A DNA stretch of 64,000 bases from positions 62,001 through 126,000 of the forward strand of contig NZ_UAPU01000007.1 in assembly GCF_900445255.1 (NCBI RefSeq). Direction: 5' to 3'. The stretch is from Anaerobiospirillum thomasii. Lineage in GTDB: Bacteria; Pseudomonadota; Gammaproteobacteria; Enterobacterales; Succinivibrionaceae. The notes beneath the pieces were generated by a model that did no database searches, was not told the DNA's origin, and saw only the letters and a program-made list of their open reading frames with translations. The position numbers and the translations under genes are program-made. This document shows, piece by piece, positions 1 to 9,515 of this stretch. Numbering within the stretch: position 1 is the first letter of the stretch; the number at the start of each line of letters is the position of its first letter.

Positions 1-809
1 TTTAATGCCTTATTGGCCACATCCTCATCAATAAAGCCGCTGCCCTTGACCTCGGCATAATCACGCACACGCTTTAAAAGGCGATTGGCTACACGCGGTG
101 TACCGCGTGAACGTCTGGCAATTTCCATGGCTCCTGCATAATCAATGCTTATATTAAGCTTTCTGGCACTTGCCGAGATAATAAGCTCAAGCTCTTCAGG
201 GCTGTAATAGTTTAGCTGCAGTATGATGCCAAAACGGGCACGCAGAGGAGAGGTTAAAGTTCCTGCTCTTGTGGTGGCACCAACAAGAGTAAATGGACTT
301 AAACCTATTTTAATGGAGCGGGCTGACGGACCCTCGCCTGTCATAATGTCAACCTCGTAATCTTCCATGGCAGGATACATAAATTCCTCAATCACAGGAG
401 AGAGACGGTGTATCTCGTCAATAAAGATTACATCACGTGACTGCAGATTGGTTAAAAGAGCGGCCGCATCTCCCTTTTTCTCAAGGGCAGGACCTGAAGT
501 CTGCGACATATGTACGCCAAGCTCATTGGCTATAATATTTGACAGTGTGGTTTTACCAAGACCAGGAGGGCCGAAAATAAGTACATGATCAAGAGCCTCA
601 CCGCGTTTTTTTGCTGCTTTCAGGGCAATTTCAAGCTGAGCCTTGACATCCTCCTGACCTATATAGTCAGACAGTGTCTTAGGACGCAGCGCCCTGTCCT
701 CAGCCTGACCTGAGGCTGTATTTAAATCGCGTATTTCCTGTGCAGTCCTGTCCGGGCTTAAATCAGGATTAACCCCAATGGCATCAGCCACAATTGATGC
801 ATCTGACAT
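1..809 (-). CDS. ruvB: RuvB Holliday junction branch-migration ATPase (3' end cut by window)
   Basis: RuvB is the hexameric AAA+ motor that pulls DNA through the RuvA-bound Holliday junction during recombinational repair. Translating the minus strand from the ATG at 807-809 gives an open frame to the window edge, about 269 residues of a protein normally near 335. A Walker A motif (GPPGLGKT), the Walker B motif FIDEIHRL, sensor text [10 protein letters not shown] and the start of the winged-helix part ([14 protein letters not shown]) are readable. The start lies 2 bases after the ruvA stop, so the order ruvC-ruvA-ruvB is that of a single transcription unit. The C-terminus lies outside the window. 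Identification is secure. Confidence 0.96.
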   Translation of the reverse strand, partial: MSDASIVADAIGVNPDLSPDRTAQEIRDLNTASGQAEDRALRPKTLSDYIGQEDVKAQLEIALKAAKKRGEALDHVLIFGPPGLGKTTLSNIIANELGVHMSQTSGPALEKKGDAAALLTNLQSRDVIFIDEIHRLSPVIEEFMYPAMEDYEVDIMTGEGPSARSIKIGLSPFTLVGATTRAGTLTSPLRARFGIILQLNYYSPEELELIISASARKLNISIDYAGAMEIARRSRGTPRVANRLLKRVRDYAEVKGSGFIDEDVANKAL

Positions 810-811
810 GA

Positions 812-1429
812 CTACCTCTTAACCAGTGCCAGAGCTTTGACTATGATATCTTTTGTATCCATACCCTCAACATATACAGCTTTGACATACTCTAAAGCCA
901 CATTCTCTTTATAGCCAAGACCCATAAGGGCAGATACGGCCTCCTGAGTGGCAAACATATTAACACACACTCCGCTGTTACTGTTATCCTGGCTCTGACA
1001 GCCTGCAGCGGCAGCTGGAGCAAGATTGAGCTTTGATACTTTATCTTTAAACTCAACAATTATTCTTTCAGCTGTCTTTTTGCCAACTCCAGGTATAGCT
1101 GTCAGGGCTGTTACATCAGAAAAACTCAAAGCCTTGATAAAATCATCCACAGTAAGTGAGGATAAAATAGCCAGGGCCATTTTAGGGCCTATGCCGCTGG
1201 CTTTAATAAGTTCACGAAACAGTGTTCTTGAGCCTATATCGGCAAAACCATAAAGCAGTGATGCATCCTCACGCACCACATGATGTATAAAAATAAAGAC
1301 CTCATCATCAACGCTGATATCTCTTAGTGAGGTTACAGGCATTTCCACCTCATAACCTACACCTGATGTTTCAATCAGCACCATCATTCCATCTATACGC
1401 AGGACCTTGCCCTGTAAACTGCCTATCAC
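812..1429 (-). CDS. ruvA: RuvA Holliday junction DNA-binding subunit
   Basis: RuvA binds the four-way junction as a tetramer and loads RuvB. The 205-residue product has the usual family length. It begins with the OB-fold text [14 protein letters not shown], has two helix-hairpin-helix motifs ([12 protein letters not shown] and [12 protein letters not shown], roughly residues 75-125) that contact DNA, then a flexible linker rich in Ala/Gln/Ser near residues 137-155, and a C-terminal domain III that touches RuvB. It sits between ruvC (11-base gap) and ruvB (2-base gap), consistent with co-transcription. Nothing is missing. Confidence 0.97.
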   Translation of the reverse strand: MIGSLQGKVLRIDGMMVLIETSGVGYEVEMPVTSLRDISVDDEVFIFIHHVVREDASLLYGFADIGSRTLFRELIKASGIGPKMALAILSSLTVDDFIKALSFSDVTALTAIPGVGKKTAERIIVEFKDKVSKLNLAPAAAAGCQSQDNSNSGVCVNMFATQEAVSALMGLGYKENVALEYVKAVYVEGMDTKDIIVKALALVKR

Positions 1430-1440
1430 AAAAAATCTCC

Positions 1441-1977
1441 TTATGTGCCTCTTAAACGTCCACGTATGGAGGAGCCTACTGCAACATCATTACCCATACG
1501 TGAGCTTACAGCATATGTATATCCATGACATAAAGCGCAGGCCAGTGCATCGGCTGCATCAGTCTGAGGAGTGCCTGACAGACGCAGAATTTTCTGCACC
1601 ATAAACTGTACCTGATTTTTCTGGGCCGCTCCGTAGCCTACCACTGCCTGTTTTATCTGCATGGGGGTATATTCATAAACCTCAAGCGAGGCAACAGTAG
1701 CTGCCACCATGGCGCTGGCTCTGGCCTCTGAAAGCTTGACCGTAGACTGCACATTCTTAGATAAAAAAGTCTGTTCAATAGCAAAGACATCTGGTTTGAA
1801 CTGCTCTATAAGAGTAGATACACCTGTAAAGATATTATGCAGTCTTTTATATAGTACGTCTGTACCGGCTTTTATGCAGCCTGATCCCACGTAATGCACC
1901 ACAGGGCCATTGACATCAATAACCCCATAGCCTGTAATTCGTGAGCCAGGATCAATACCTAATATTCTTAGCTGCAT
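1441..1977 (-). CDS. ruvC: RuvC Holliday junction resolvase
   Basis: RuvC is the dimeric RNase H-fold endonuclease that cuts the Holliday junction held by RuvAB. The 178-residue protein opens with ILGIDPGS, carrying the first catalytic Asp. It then has AIEQTF (catalytic Glu) and TDAADALACAL (C-terminal acidic pair), so the active-site set is complete. The C-terminal tail after about residue 158 is Ser/Gly/Arg-rich. It is the first gene of the ruvC-ruvA-ruvB unit. The upstream 330 bases contain no other gene, so the operon promoter should lie there; I could not assign it confidently. Confidence 0.96.
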   Translation of the reverse strand: MQLRILGIDPGSRITGYGVIDVNGPVVHYVGSGCIKAGTDVLYKRLHNIFTGVSTLIEQFKPDVFAIEQTFLSKNVQSTVKLSEARASAMVAATVASLEVYEYTPMQIKQAVVGYGAAQKNQVQFMVQKILRLSGTPQTDAADALACALCHGYTYAVSSRMGNDVAVGSSIRGRLRGT

Positions 1978-2309
1978 ATACGCCTCATAACAAAATGCGT
2001 ATATTATACAAAAAATAGCTCTAAAAATATAAAGCTAAGTCTTTGATGATAATATGACTTAAGTAGATTAATAAAGGCATGATGCTGTATTTTTAAATGC
2101 TTTGAGCTCTTTTTGTCATATAGCTGCAATTATTATCTCTCTGTGCTCTTTGATGTCTATGAAAGCCTAAGTTCAATACAAGATAACATAGCTTTTGCAT
2201 ACTGTTTTGTCATATCAAGACTATGTGATCTGCACTCTTTAATACAGTCTAAAAATGTTTTAGATTAATTAAGTGACAGGTTTTAACAAAATCCAAGGGA
2301 GATAAAATC
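1978..2309. other. Intergenic region between divergent ruvC and the DUF4241 gene
   Basis: AT-rich spacer of about 330 bases between two divergent genes. It must hold the ruvC-ruvA-ruvB promoter and that of the DUF4241 gene. A strong ribosome-binding site (AAGGGAG) precedes the ATG at 2310. I see no RNA gene, long inverted repeat or additional coding frame. Confidence 0.6.
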
Positions 2310-3032
2310 ATGGCAGATAGTGAATGGCTTGCAAAATACGAGACCTTTAAAGTCAAACTTAGAAGTCAAACCGATTTAGAGTCGTATTTTATCAGTGATG
2401 TTATTGAAGATATCAAAATTGATGTTATTGATGCTGGCAGTTTATATCTGCCAACAGGCACTGTCATTGCCTGTGATCCTCTGGTAAATCTTGATACTGC
2501 AGAGCCCTTTCTGCAGACAGTTGAGGCAGGAACCTATCCTGTAAAGCTCTGCGTGGTGCCAAGTGAAAAGTATGGTGACCGCTATGCCTGCATCAAGATT
2601 GAAATAAGCCAGGAAAAACCTGTTGTATATGAGCTTGCTATGACGGGCAGCGAACAGCTTGATGAAGAGCCATCACAAGGTGAGTATTTTGGCTTTGGCG
2701 TTGATGCCGGTATGGGTTGCATAGCAGATATTCAGACACAAAAAGCATTTAAGGCCTACTGGGACAGACGTCTTGAGGAGGACAGCGACATTGATCCATA
2801 CAACGATCTGTTTGAGGATCTGCTTGAGCAGAATGTCAAAGAAAATCCAAAATATCAAAGCCGCTATGGAGACTGGCTTAACTGGACAGTACCTGACAGC
2901 AGTTTTAATCTTATAATGTGCTCCTCAGGCTGGGGTGATGGCTGCTATCCTGTCTACTTTGGCTATGATGGAAATGGCAAAGTCTGTGGTATATATGTAA
3001 GCTTTATTGATATTAAAGAGAGCTACAGCTGA
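2310..3032 (+). CDS. DUF4241 family protein
   Basis: The 240-residue protein matches my recollection of the DUF4241 pattern: GTYPVKL near residue 76, FGVDAGMGCIAD near residue 130, and a C-terminal SSGWGDGCYPVYFGYD segment. The Gly/Asp-rich motif and the SGWGDG motif are the family's hallmarks. No signal peptide or membrane segment is visible, so it is probably cytoplasmic. The ATG follows a strong AAGGGAG site. Biochemical function is unknown. It is followed by an exported protein, a zinc-ribbon protein and a TPR/SUFU-like protein, all on the same strand. That company is reminiscent of immunity-protein arrays of polymorphic toxin systems, but this is inference: no toxin gene is present here. 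Confidence 0.75.
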   Translation: MADSEWLAKYETFKVKLRSQTDLESYFISDVIEDIKIDVIDAGSLYLPTGTVIACDPLVNLDTAEPFLQTVEAGTYPVKLCVVPSEKYGDRYACIKIEISQEKPVVYELAMTGSEQLDEEPSQGEYFGFGVDAGMGCIADIQTQKAFKAYWDRRLEEDSDIDPYNDLFEDLLEQNVKENPKYQSRYGDWLNWTVPDSSFNLIMCSSGWGDGCYPVYFGYDGNGKVCGIYVSFIDIKESYS

Positions 3033-3144
3033 TACATCAGCCAATAGATTTTTTAAAAAGGATAATAATGCCAGTCCTGCTTAGCTGCCAAAGATAAGTT
3101 CTGCCTTTGAGGCTATAAAGTGCATGACATAGGCTTAAATTTAT

Positions 3145-3795
3145 ATGCAAAAACTTAAAACTTTTATTTATACATGTTCTTTTTGCTGTTGTGTATATGG
3201 AGGATCTGTAAGTGCCGCTCCTTCATGTATACTTGAGAATGCACTGTACCTAAAAAGTCAGTCTCTTGTAAGTGAAATGGAGCAAATGTTAAAAAGTGAG
3301 GAGTGGATAGCCTTATTTACAGCAGATAAAGATGTAAGGCAGCTCCTCCTTACAATAAAAGATAAAAATTTTTCAAAATTAAAGACAGTCTATAAGTTAA
3401 GTCCAGCCATGAAAGGCCCAGCCTGGCTTGCCTTGCACTCAGATCTGTCATCACTGCCATCATCACTGCAAAGGCGCATCAATGATGCTCTATACAGCAC
3501 TCTTGGCAGCAGGATAAATGCACAGGATGGGCCTGTGACACTGTCTGCATCAAGCAGCTGCACAGTACAGCAGACCTTTGTCTTAAATACTTTAAAGGAC
3601 AATGCTATTTATCTTTTAACCTATGAAAATGCCATACCTGTAGTGGTGAGCCTCATACCAGGACAGGATGGAGCTGTAATGGCAAGTGCCGTAGCTGTTT
3701 TAAACAAAAACTTTAAATCCAGCAGCGCAGAAGATATTGAGAATTTTTTAAGTGGCTTTAATGCCCATGAGTGCACTGTTGGCAGGACAGAGTAA
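3145..3795 (+). CDS. Exported hypothetical protein
   Basis: I do not recognise this 216-residue protein. It has a plausible Sec signal peptide at residues 1-25: a basic start MQKLK, a hydrophobic and Cys-rich core, and a likely cut near SVSAA. The mature part is helical-looking with two Cys (in SSSCTVQQ and near the C-terminus in HECTVG). A periplasmic location is likely. There is no lipobox at the cleavage region. It starts about 110 bases after the DUF4241 stop and is followed 58 bases later by a zinc-ribbon gene, so the three may be one transcript. Function unknown. Confidence 0.6.
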   Translation: MQKLKTFIYTCSFCCCVYGGSVSAAPSCILENALYLKSQSLVSEMEQMLKSEEWIALFTADKDVRQLLLTIKDKNFSKLKTVYKLSPAMKGPAWLALHSDLSSLPSSLQRRINDALYSTLGSRINAQDGPVTLSASSSCTVQQTFVLNTLKDNAIYLLTYENAIPVVVSLIPGQDGAVMASAVAVLNKNFKSSSAEDIENFLSGFNAHECTVGRTE

Positions 3796-3853
3796 AACAG
3801 TGTTTAAAAACTATGAGCATAAAAGCTTTGTTATGATGTTTTAGGTTTTTTAT

Positions 3854-4459
3854 ATGCAGCGCTATGTTGATAAACCATACCTTACCTATAGTGCCTACAA
3901 TGCCATGAGCGTGGGTATTATGGTCAAATGCCCTAGATGTCATAAGGCAGGTGTTGTAAAAGTTGATGGTAATATGGCCTATTTTGTCTGTCACAGCTGT
4001 ACCTGTCAGCAGACTAGGGATCGCACTGTCTATCGCTATGATGTCCACAATCAGTGCAAAAACTGTGGCAGATACTACAGAGTTGATATTGAAGATAAAA
4101 AAAGCCAGCACTTTAGTGTACTTACTGTAGCCTGCCCCTACTGCGGCACAGCTATGACAGGCGCAGTACATAAAACTGCGCAGGCTTATTCCTATATTGC
4201 GTCTATAGCTAATGGGCGCGAGCCTTTTTTTGGTTTTGAGCTGTGGTTTTTAACCCACTTTCAGGGCAGAGCCATATGGGCTCTTAATAAAGAGCATCTA
4301 AACTATCTTATAGATTATCTTGCAGCCACTCAAAGGCAAAAGCCTGCCACCTATCCTTTAAAGACACAGTCAGATCATCTGCCAACCTTTATGAAAACAG
4401 CTAAAAACCGTGAGCGCATTGTAAAGCTGCTTGTGCAGATGCAAAGAGCGCAGCTTTAA
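3854..4459 (+). CDS. Zinc-ribbon protein of unknown function
   Basis: This 201-residue protein carries two pairs of zinc knuckles in its first 110 residues: CPRCHKAG with CHSCTC, and CKNCGRYY with CPYCG. Each pair forms a zinc-ribbon-type site. The second half, from about residue 120, is helical and has no motif I recognise. No signal peptide or transmembrane segment is seen. The ATG at 3854 has a weak TTAGG site 8 bases upstream. Zinc ribbons often bind nucleic acid or protein partners, but nothing in the sequence decides between these. It lies between the exported protein and the TPR/SUFU gene. Confidence 0.7.
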   Translation: MQRYVDKPYLTYSAYNAMSVGIMVKCPRCHKAGVVKVDGNMAYFVCHSCTCQQTRDRTVYRYDVHNQCKNCGRYYRVDIEDKKSQHFSVLTVACPYCGTAMTGAVHKTAQAYSYIASIANGREPFFGFELWFLTHFQGRAIWALNKEHLNYLIDYLAATQRQKPATYPLKTQSDHLPTFMKTAKNRERIVKLLVQMQRAQL

Positions 4460-4851
4460 GATAAACATGTACTGTCTGGCTTTAAGATAAAATCTGCGCT
4501 CTCCAAGACAGGCCTTTAATGCCGGCATTCTGATACTACAGATTATGCCTCTGTCTTATAAAGACAGTTAAATGACACATGGGATAAAAAAGGCGAAAGC
4601 CTTTGCATATCCTTAGCGCACAAAATATACCTAGCTCTTATATCTCTATAAAAAACAGCACTTTTTCTTGCAAAAGCCTTTGCACATATTAATATTGAAA
4701 AAAGCTCTAATGAAAGATTTAAAGTGGCATTATATTTAGTTAATGGTCGCTTAACTTAAAGCTGTATCAGGGCATATATTATATGAAGTAAAGCTTACAG
4801 CGCTTTTAATATGTTGTTATTCTCACAGCAAAAGAGGCAAGGAGATTTTCT
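4460..4851. other. Intergenic region before the TPR/SUFU gene
   Basis: About 390 bases without a convincing gene. The sequence is AT-rich, with short runs of coding-like text but no open frame of useful length. The downstream gene has a good AAGGAG site just before its ATG at 4852, so its promoter is probably here. No strong terminator hairpin follows the zinc-ribbon gene. Confidence 0.5.
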
Positions 4852-7800
4852 ATGAATATTATTGAGCAGTGTCAGCAGTATAAGGCACAGGGAAATATAG
4901 AAAAAATAATTGAAATTCTTGAGGCCCTTGCCCCTGAGGAGCGCACTGCAGAGCTTGACTTTGATCTGGCATGTGCCTACATCAGCATAGCTCCTTTTGG
5001 CGATGAAGGTCGTCCTATGCTTATAAAGGCCTGTAATCTGCTTCTTGAGCATGAGGAGTATTTTGCAGATGAGCCAAGATTCCTTAACAGTATGGCCACT
5101 GCCAATTTAATGCTTGAAAATATTCCTGTTGCCCTTGAATACTATAAAAAAGCTTTAGCACTGCAGCCAGATGATGAAAATATTAAACAGTACATAGAGG
5201 ACTGTAAGCAGCGTCTGAGCATGCCTATATTTTCGCGTGACTTTTTTCAAAGAACACAAAAGGCCTGGGAGGAATTTGTCAAAATTGAAGGCAGACTGCG
5301 TGAAATTATAGACTCTAAGGACAGAAATGAGCGCGGTAATGAGATGCTTGAGCTGTGCGCAACTGCACTAAAGACTGCTCTTGATGATATCTCCTTTGAG
5401 CTTGGCTTTAATGGCAGCAAATATGAGCTGGTACTATCAGCCCACAGCCTGCGCCATAAGCTTTTTATTCTGCAGTATTTTCTAAACCATGCCCCACAGT
5501 CATTGTTTGAAAACTGGAATATTGTTGTAGGCAGACAGAGAAATGATAATTTCCTGCTGCGCACTGAGGATTTTGAAATCAACGCTGATGACGTACTGAT
5601 GTGGGTAGAAAAAAATGATGACAACAGAGTCAAACTCACATTGTACTGCCATGAACTGCTGCCTGTGCTAAAAAAGGATAGAAATCATGCCTTCTGGGCT
5701 ATGTGCATGCTTATAGAGCAATGCATAGGAGAGATCTCAACTATTGCCCATATAGCCTCTTTTGATATAGCTGACAAGGTAAAGGACAGTATGGGTCTGC
5801 CTCTTAATCGTCTGCCTGGCGTGCTTGAGAGTATGGGATGTGAACCTTATACCGATGCCAAGATCCTTCTTGACAACAGTTTTTACAGCTACTCAATTGA
5901 ACCTGTCAAGGATCCTGAAGCTCCGCTGCGCTTTGATATCTTTGCAGGCAGCACTTCTTTGACTGCTCTGCTTAATGACTATTATAGTCATGAGACCGAT
6001 ATTTTTGATGAATACTATTGTAAAGGCATAGTTGCAGGCTTTATCTGCTTTTCACTTGAGTCTTTTGTCTCTGATGACAGAGCCAAGGAGATTTTAAATT
6101 TCAGAGACAAACTACTCGATACCATTGTGCAGGAGACAGGAGATGATGCCTTTATCTTTATAGGAGGAGCTACAGGTCTTTACTATTGCTATATAGATTT
6201 TATAGCCTGTGATCTTACAGCCGTGCTTGAGACAGCTGAGGCTTTCTTTGCTCAAAACAAGGTAGAGTCAGCCCTCTTTAAGACTTTAAGATATGGCAGT
6301 GAGTCTCTGTCTTTAATTGACGATACTATTGAGCCTGTCATTCATGAAGATACAAGCTCCGTGCTCTCATCTGAGGATATCAAGACTCTTGAGTCCTTTG
6401 TAGATGAAGATGATGACAGCGGCTACTATGGCAAAATGATGCAGTATCTTGATGATTTTATAGACAAAGGCATTGAGGACAGGCTCTTTAGCAAAGAGCA
6501 GGCACAGGAGGATCTGCAGCTTGCGCTGTGGTATGCATATGCCGGCAACAATCTTGACAGCTATATGCTCTACTATAGTGTTGCACAATGGATGGAGCAC
6601 TCTTATGTCAATGCCAGAGGCTGCGGCACCTGGTTTTATCGCTACAGTGTGGCTCTTATGTACTGCTCTCGCCTTGATGAGGCTTTAAAATTTGCCAAAG
6701 AAGGCGCTGTAGAGGAGCCTGACTATCCATGGATCTGGCTGCAGCTTGGCAAACTGCTCTATCATTTTGGTGATAAAGAAGGCGCTCTTGATGCTGTTGA
6801 GCATGGTTTAAAACTTGTACCAGGTGATTATGAGTTTGAGACCTTAAAGCAGGAGATTGATGATGGTGCCAGCCTTGAGCAGATGGAGTATCACTGGATA
6901 AATCCAAATGCAGATAAAAAGCTGCAGATGGGTCTTGATGAGGATGCCGATGACAAACAGCGCGCTATTGCCTGCATCAGAGTCAATGAAGAAGGTCTTG
7001 CAAAGGCACTTGATCTCTTTAAACTCGATGGAGTTGTGTATAAAAAAGACATTCCTGGCTGTGAGTTTAAATATGTAATTGAGGGACAGGAGGTTGTGCT
7101 GGTCTTTCGCATGAACGAGGCCGGTCTGTCCAAGATGAGTTATGACAGGCTTTATGATCTTCAGGAAAAACTTCTTGATGGCAGCTGGCTTAAATACTCA
7201 AAAGATGCGCTTACTGTAGGTACTCTCTCTTACGTACTTGTAGAACAGAACTATGATATATGCCTGGTCTACAGTCCAAAAGATGTGATGCAGTCCTTTA
7301 GAGTTATTATACATGCCGATGGCACACAGTCAGAGCCCTTTGGTCTGGTCATGAACGATGAAGGCGTTGAAACCTATTCACAGGAGGAAATGGCACAGAT
7401 TGAGGAGCATATTTCAAAGACCTTTGGTGACTTTGAGAAGGTGATGCATGAGCTTATCTCACCTGATATTCATGTAGATATATGTGTAGTGCCTCCATCT
7501 GACAGACGCAATTACTATACCCTGATTACCATGGGTATGGGCGCCCATAGGATGAATGTGCCAGAGGAGCTTGCCTCCTACAATTTAGAGCGTGCCGAGC
7601 TTGCCATAGCCCTACCGCCTGACTGGAAGCTTGATGATGCCTCGCTGCATGATGAGAAGTGGTACTGGCCTGTGCGTCTGTTAAAAAGCATGGCACGCTT
7701 GCCTATATACAGTGAAACCTGGCTTGGCTTTGGTCACAGTCTTGATAATGAAAAACCTTTTGCTGATAATACACAGCTGTGCGCTGCCATGCTCACAGGT

Positions 7801-8034
7801 CTTGAGGATACTTTAGATGACGGTGAGATCTGTATTTTATCAGATGATCTTGAGATTAACTTCTATCAGGTTATTCCTCTTTACAGGGAGGAGATGGAAT
7901 ATAAGATGACCCATGATGCCGACAGTCTTTTAGAGAAGATGGCAGGCATAAGCTTTATAGTTGATCCTTACAGGAAAAATGCTATAGAAAAGAGTACAAA
8001 GGAGAAAAAAGCCGACAGGCAGTATTCATGCTAG
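4852..8034 (+). CDS. Large TPR protein with C-terminal SUFU-like domain
   Basis: This 1060-residue cytoplasmic protein begins with TPR-like helices (residues about 1-125, including ALEYYKKALALQPDDENI). It has a second TPR block near residues 560-680 (LDEALKFAKEGAVEEPDYPWIW, GALDAVEHGLKLVPGD). It ends with a domain from about residue 850 that reads like the suppressor-of-fused (SUFU) fold: VDICVVPPSDRRNYYTLIT, GMGAHRMNVP, RAELAIALPPDW, then YREEMEYK. Bacterial SUFU-like domains are known as immunity proteins in contact-dependent and polymorphic toxin systems. Here the domain is the tail of a giant TPR scaffold, so a protein-binding role is the safest statement. The start has a strong AAGGAG site. 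The 3' end is followed by a GC-rich hairpin at 8039-8058 and a bidirectional terminator. Confidence 0.75.
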   Translation: MNIIEQCQQYKAQGNIEKIIEILEALAPEERTAELDFDLACAYISIAPFGDEGRPMLIKACNLLLEHEEYFADEPRFLNSMATANLMLENIPVALEYYKKALALQPDDENIKQYIEDCKQRLSMPIFSRDFFQRTQKAWEEFVKIEGRLREIIDSKDRNERGNEMLELCATALKTALDDISFELGFNGSKYELVLSAHSLRHKLFILQYFLNHAPQSLFENWNIVVGRQRNDNFLLRTEDFEINADDVLMWVEKNDDNRVKLTLYCHELLPVLKKDRNHAFWAMCMLIEQCIGEISTIAHIASFDIADKVKDSMGLPLNRLPGVLESMGCEPYTDAKILLDNSFYSYSIEPVKDPEAPLRFDIFAGSTSLTALLNDYYSHETDIFDEYYCKGIVAGFICFSLESFVSDDRAKEILNFRDKLLDTIVQETGDDAFIFIGGATGLYYCYIDFIACDLTAVLETAEAFFAQNKVESALFKTLRYGSESLSLIDDTIEPVIHEDTSSVLSSEDIKTLESFVDEDDDSGYYGKMMQYLDDFIDKGIEDRLFSKEQAQEDLQLALWYAYAGNNLDSYMLYYSVAQWMEHSYVNARGCGTWFYRYSVALMYCSRLDEALKFAKEGAVEEPDYPWIWLQLGKLLYHFGDKEGALDAVEHGLKLVPGDYEFETLKQEIDDGASLEQMEYHWINPNADKKLQMGLDEDADDKQRAIACIRVNEEGLAKALDLFKLDGVVYKKDIPGCEFKYVIEGQEVVLVFRMNEAGLSKMSYDRLYDLQEKLLDGSWLKYSKDALTVGTLSYVLVEQNYDICLVYSPKDVMQSFRVIIHADGTQSEPFGLVMNDEGVETYSQEEMAQIEEHISKTFGDFEKVMHELISPDIHVDICVVPPSDRRNYYTLITMGMGAHRMNVPEELASYNLERAELAIALPPDWKLDDASLHDEKWYWPVRLLKSMARLPIYSETWLGFGHSLDNEKPFADNTQLCAAMLTGLEDTLDDGEICILSDDLEINFYQVIPLYREEMEYKMTHDADSLLEKMAGISFIVDPYRKNAIEKSTKEKKADRQYSC

Positions 8035-8142
8035 ATTCTGTGCGCCTCACGGCGCACATAAAGCTTTGTGCGACAAGGCCTGTCTGAACAGCTGCCTTTT
8101 GTGCAGCATCCTATTAGACAGCTTTGTACGGTAACTAAAGAT

Positions 8143-8176
8143 AAAGGCCTATGTATTATTACTACATGGGCCTTTT
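8143..8176. terminator. Bidirectional terminator between the TPR/SUFU gene and thrC
   Basis: AAAGGCCTATGTA pairs with TACATGGGCCTTT across a short loop, with T-rich flanks on both strands. It lies between two convergent genes and can serve both. A second hairpin (GTGCGCC/GGCGCAC) sits just after the plus-strand stop at 8039-8058. Confidence 0.75.
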
Positions 8177-8199
8177 GCAATTTTTTAAAATTTCAGGAT

Positions 8200-9489
8200 T
8201 TATTTTTTATCAAGCTTTAGAGTATTTAGCATATAGTCTTTTAAAAGCTCAAAATCAGGTTTCATGACCACAGATTTATTTTCAAGCTCCATCTTGCTGC
8301 GAAGAATCTCTGGTACAGGAACATCAATACCAAGAGCGCTGTCAACATCATCTTTAAACTTGGCAGGATGTGCAGTACCCAGGAAAATACCTGTCTCATC
8401 ATCAGATAAGGCATCCTTTAGCACACTGTAGGCAATGGCGGCATGTGGCTCTAATATATATGAGGTTCTGCTGTACAGATCGCGCATCACGCCTTTGGTG
8501 CTCTCATCATCAAGCACGCCATAATCAAAATCCTGTAAAGACCAGTTTTGCATCTGACATAAAGCCTCAACGCGCGGCCAGTTGTTAGGACGTGATATAT
8601 CCATGGCATTTGATAAAGTAGCTATGGTAGGCTTTGGCTCCCATCTGCCGGATTTAAGATAGCGCGGCACTGTATCATTGACATTGCAGGCAATGACAAA
8701 TCTGGCCTTAAGACCTAAAGCCCTGGCTATAAGACCTGCTGTAATATTGCCAAAATTGCCGCATGGTACAGAAAATACCACCTTGTCTCTTTTACTCTCA
8801 GGCAGCTGTGCCACAGCCTCAAAGTAATAGCAGATCTGAGCAAAAAGACGGCTGACATTGATGGAATTGGCTGAGTTTAAACCTACAGCATCAACAAAAT
8901 CCCTGTCATCAAAGGCTTTTTTAACCATGTCCTGACACATGTCAAAATCACCTTCAACCTCAATAGCATTGATATTCTCACCTAAAGTTGAGATAAGCTT
9001 TTCCTGCAGTATTGAGATCTTGCCCTTTGGATAAAGTATGACCACATCTATGCCTTTTTGACGGTAGAAGGCATCAGCCACAGCAGCACCTGTATCACCA
9101 GAGGTTGCTGTTAAAATAGTTAAATGTTTATCACCACGTATGGCAGAGAGCACACGGGCCATAAATCTTGCGCCAAAGTCCTTAAAAGCAAGAGTAGGAC
9201 CATGGAAAAGCTCAAGGGCAAAGATATTGTCATCGGCCTTGACAAGAGGAGCCTTGAAGGTAAAGGCATCCTCAACAATAGCCTCAAGCTCAGGTACCTC
9301 ATCACCTATAATATGACGCAGAATCTTTTGTGATCTGGCCACCAAAGGCATGGATAATAGCTCGTCTATATTATCAAGCTTGATAATCCTGTCGACAAAG
9401 AACAGACCCTGATTGCGTCCTATACCCAGTGTCACGGCAGTTGCAAAATTAACTTCCTGACTTTTATCTTTTAAATTGAATAATTGCAT
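8200..9489 (-). CDS. thrC: Threonine synthase
   Basis: ThrC is a PLP enzyme converting O-phosphohomoserine to threonine, the last step of the pathway. At 429 residues it matches the E. coli-type enzyme. The PLP lysine lies in HGPTLAFKDF, and the glycine-rich phosphate loop appears as VPCGNFGN. The N-terminus MQLFNLKD resembles the enteric enzyme. It is the last gene of thrA-thrB-thrC, starting 26 bases after the thrB stop, and ends at a bidirectional terminator. No unusual change was seen. Confidence 0.96.
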   Translation of the reverse strand: MQLFNLKDKSQEVNFATAVTLGIGRNQGLFFVDRIIKLDNIDELLSMPLVARSQKILRHIIGDEVPELEAIVEDAFTFKAPLVKADDNIFALELFHGPTLAFKDFGARFMARVLSAIRGDKHLTILTATSGDTGAAVADAFYRQKGIDVVILYPKGKISILQEKLISTLGENINAIEVEGDFDMCQDMVKKAFDDRDFVDAVGLNSANSINVSRLFAQICYYFEAVAQLPESKRDKVVFSVPCGNFGNITAGLIARALGLKARFVIACNVNDTVPRYLKSGRWEPKPTIATLSNAMDISRPNNWPRVEALCQMQNWSLQDFDYGVLDDESTKGVMRDLYSRTSYILEPHAAIAYSVLKDALSDDETGIFLGTAHPAKFKDDVDSALGIDVPVPEILRSKMELENKSVVMKPDFELLKDYMLNTLKLDKK

Positions 9490-9515
9490 TTACAATCCAC
9501 TCTTTTAAAACCTAA

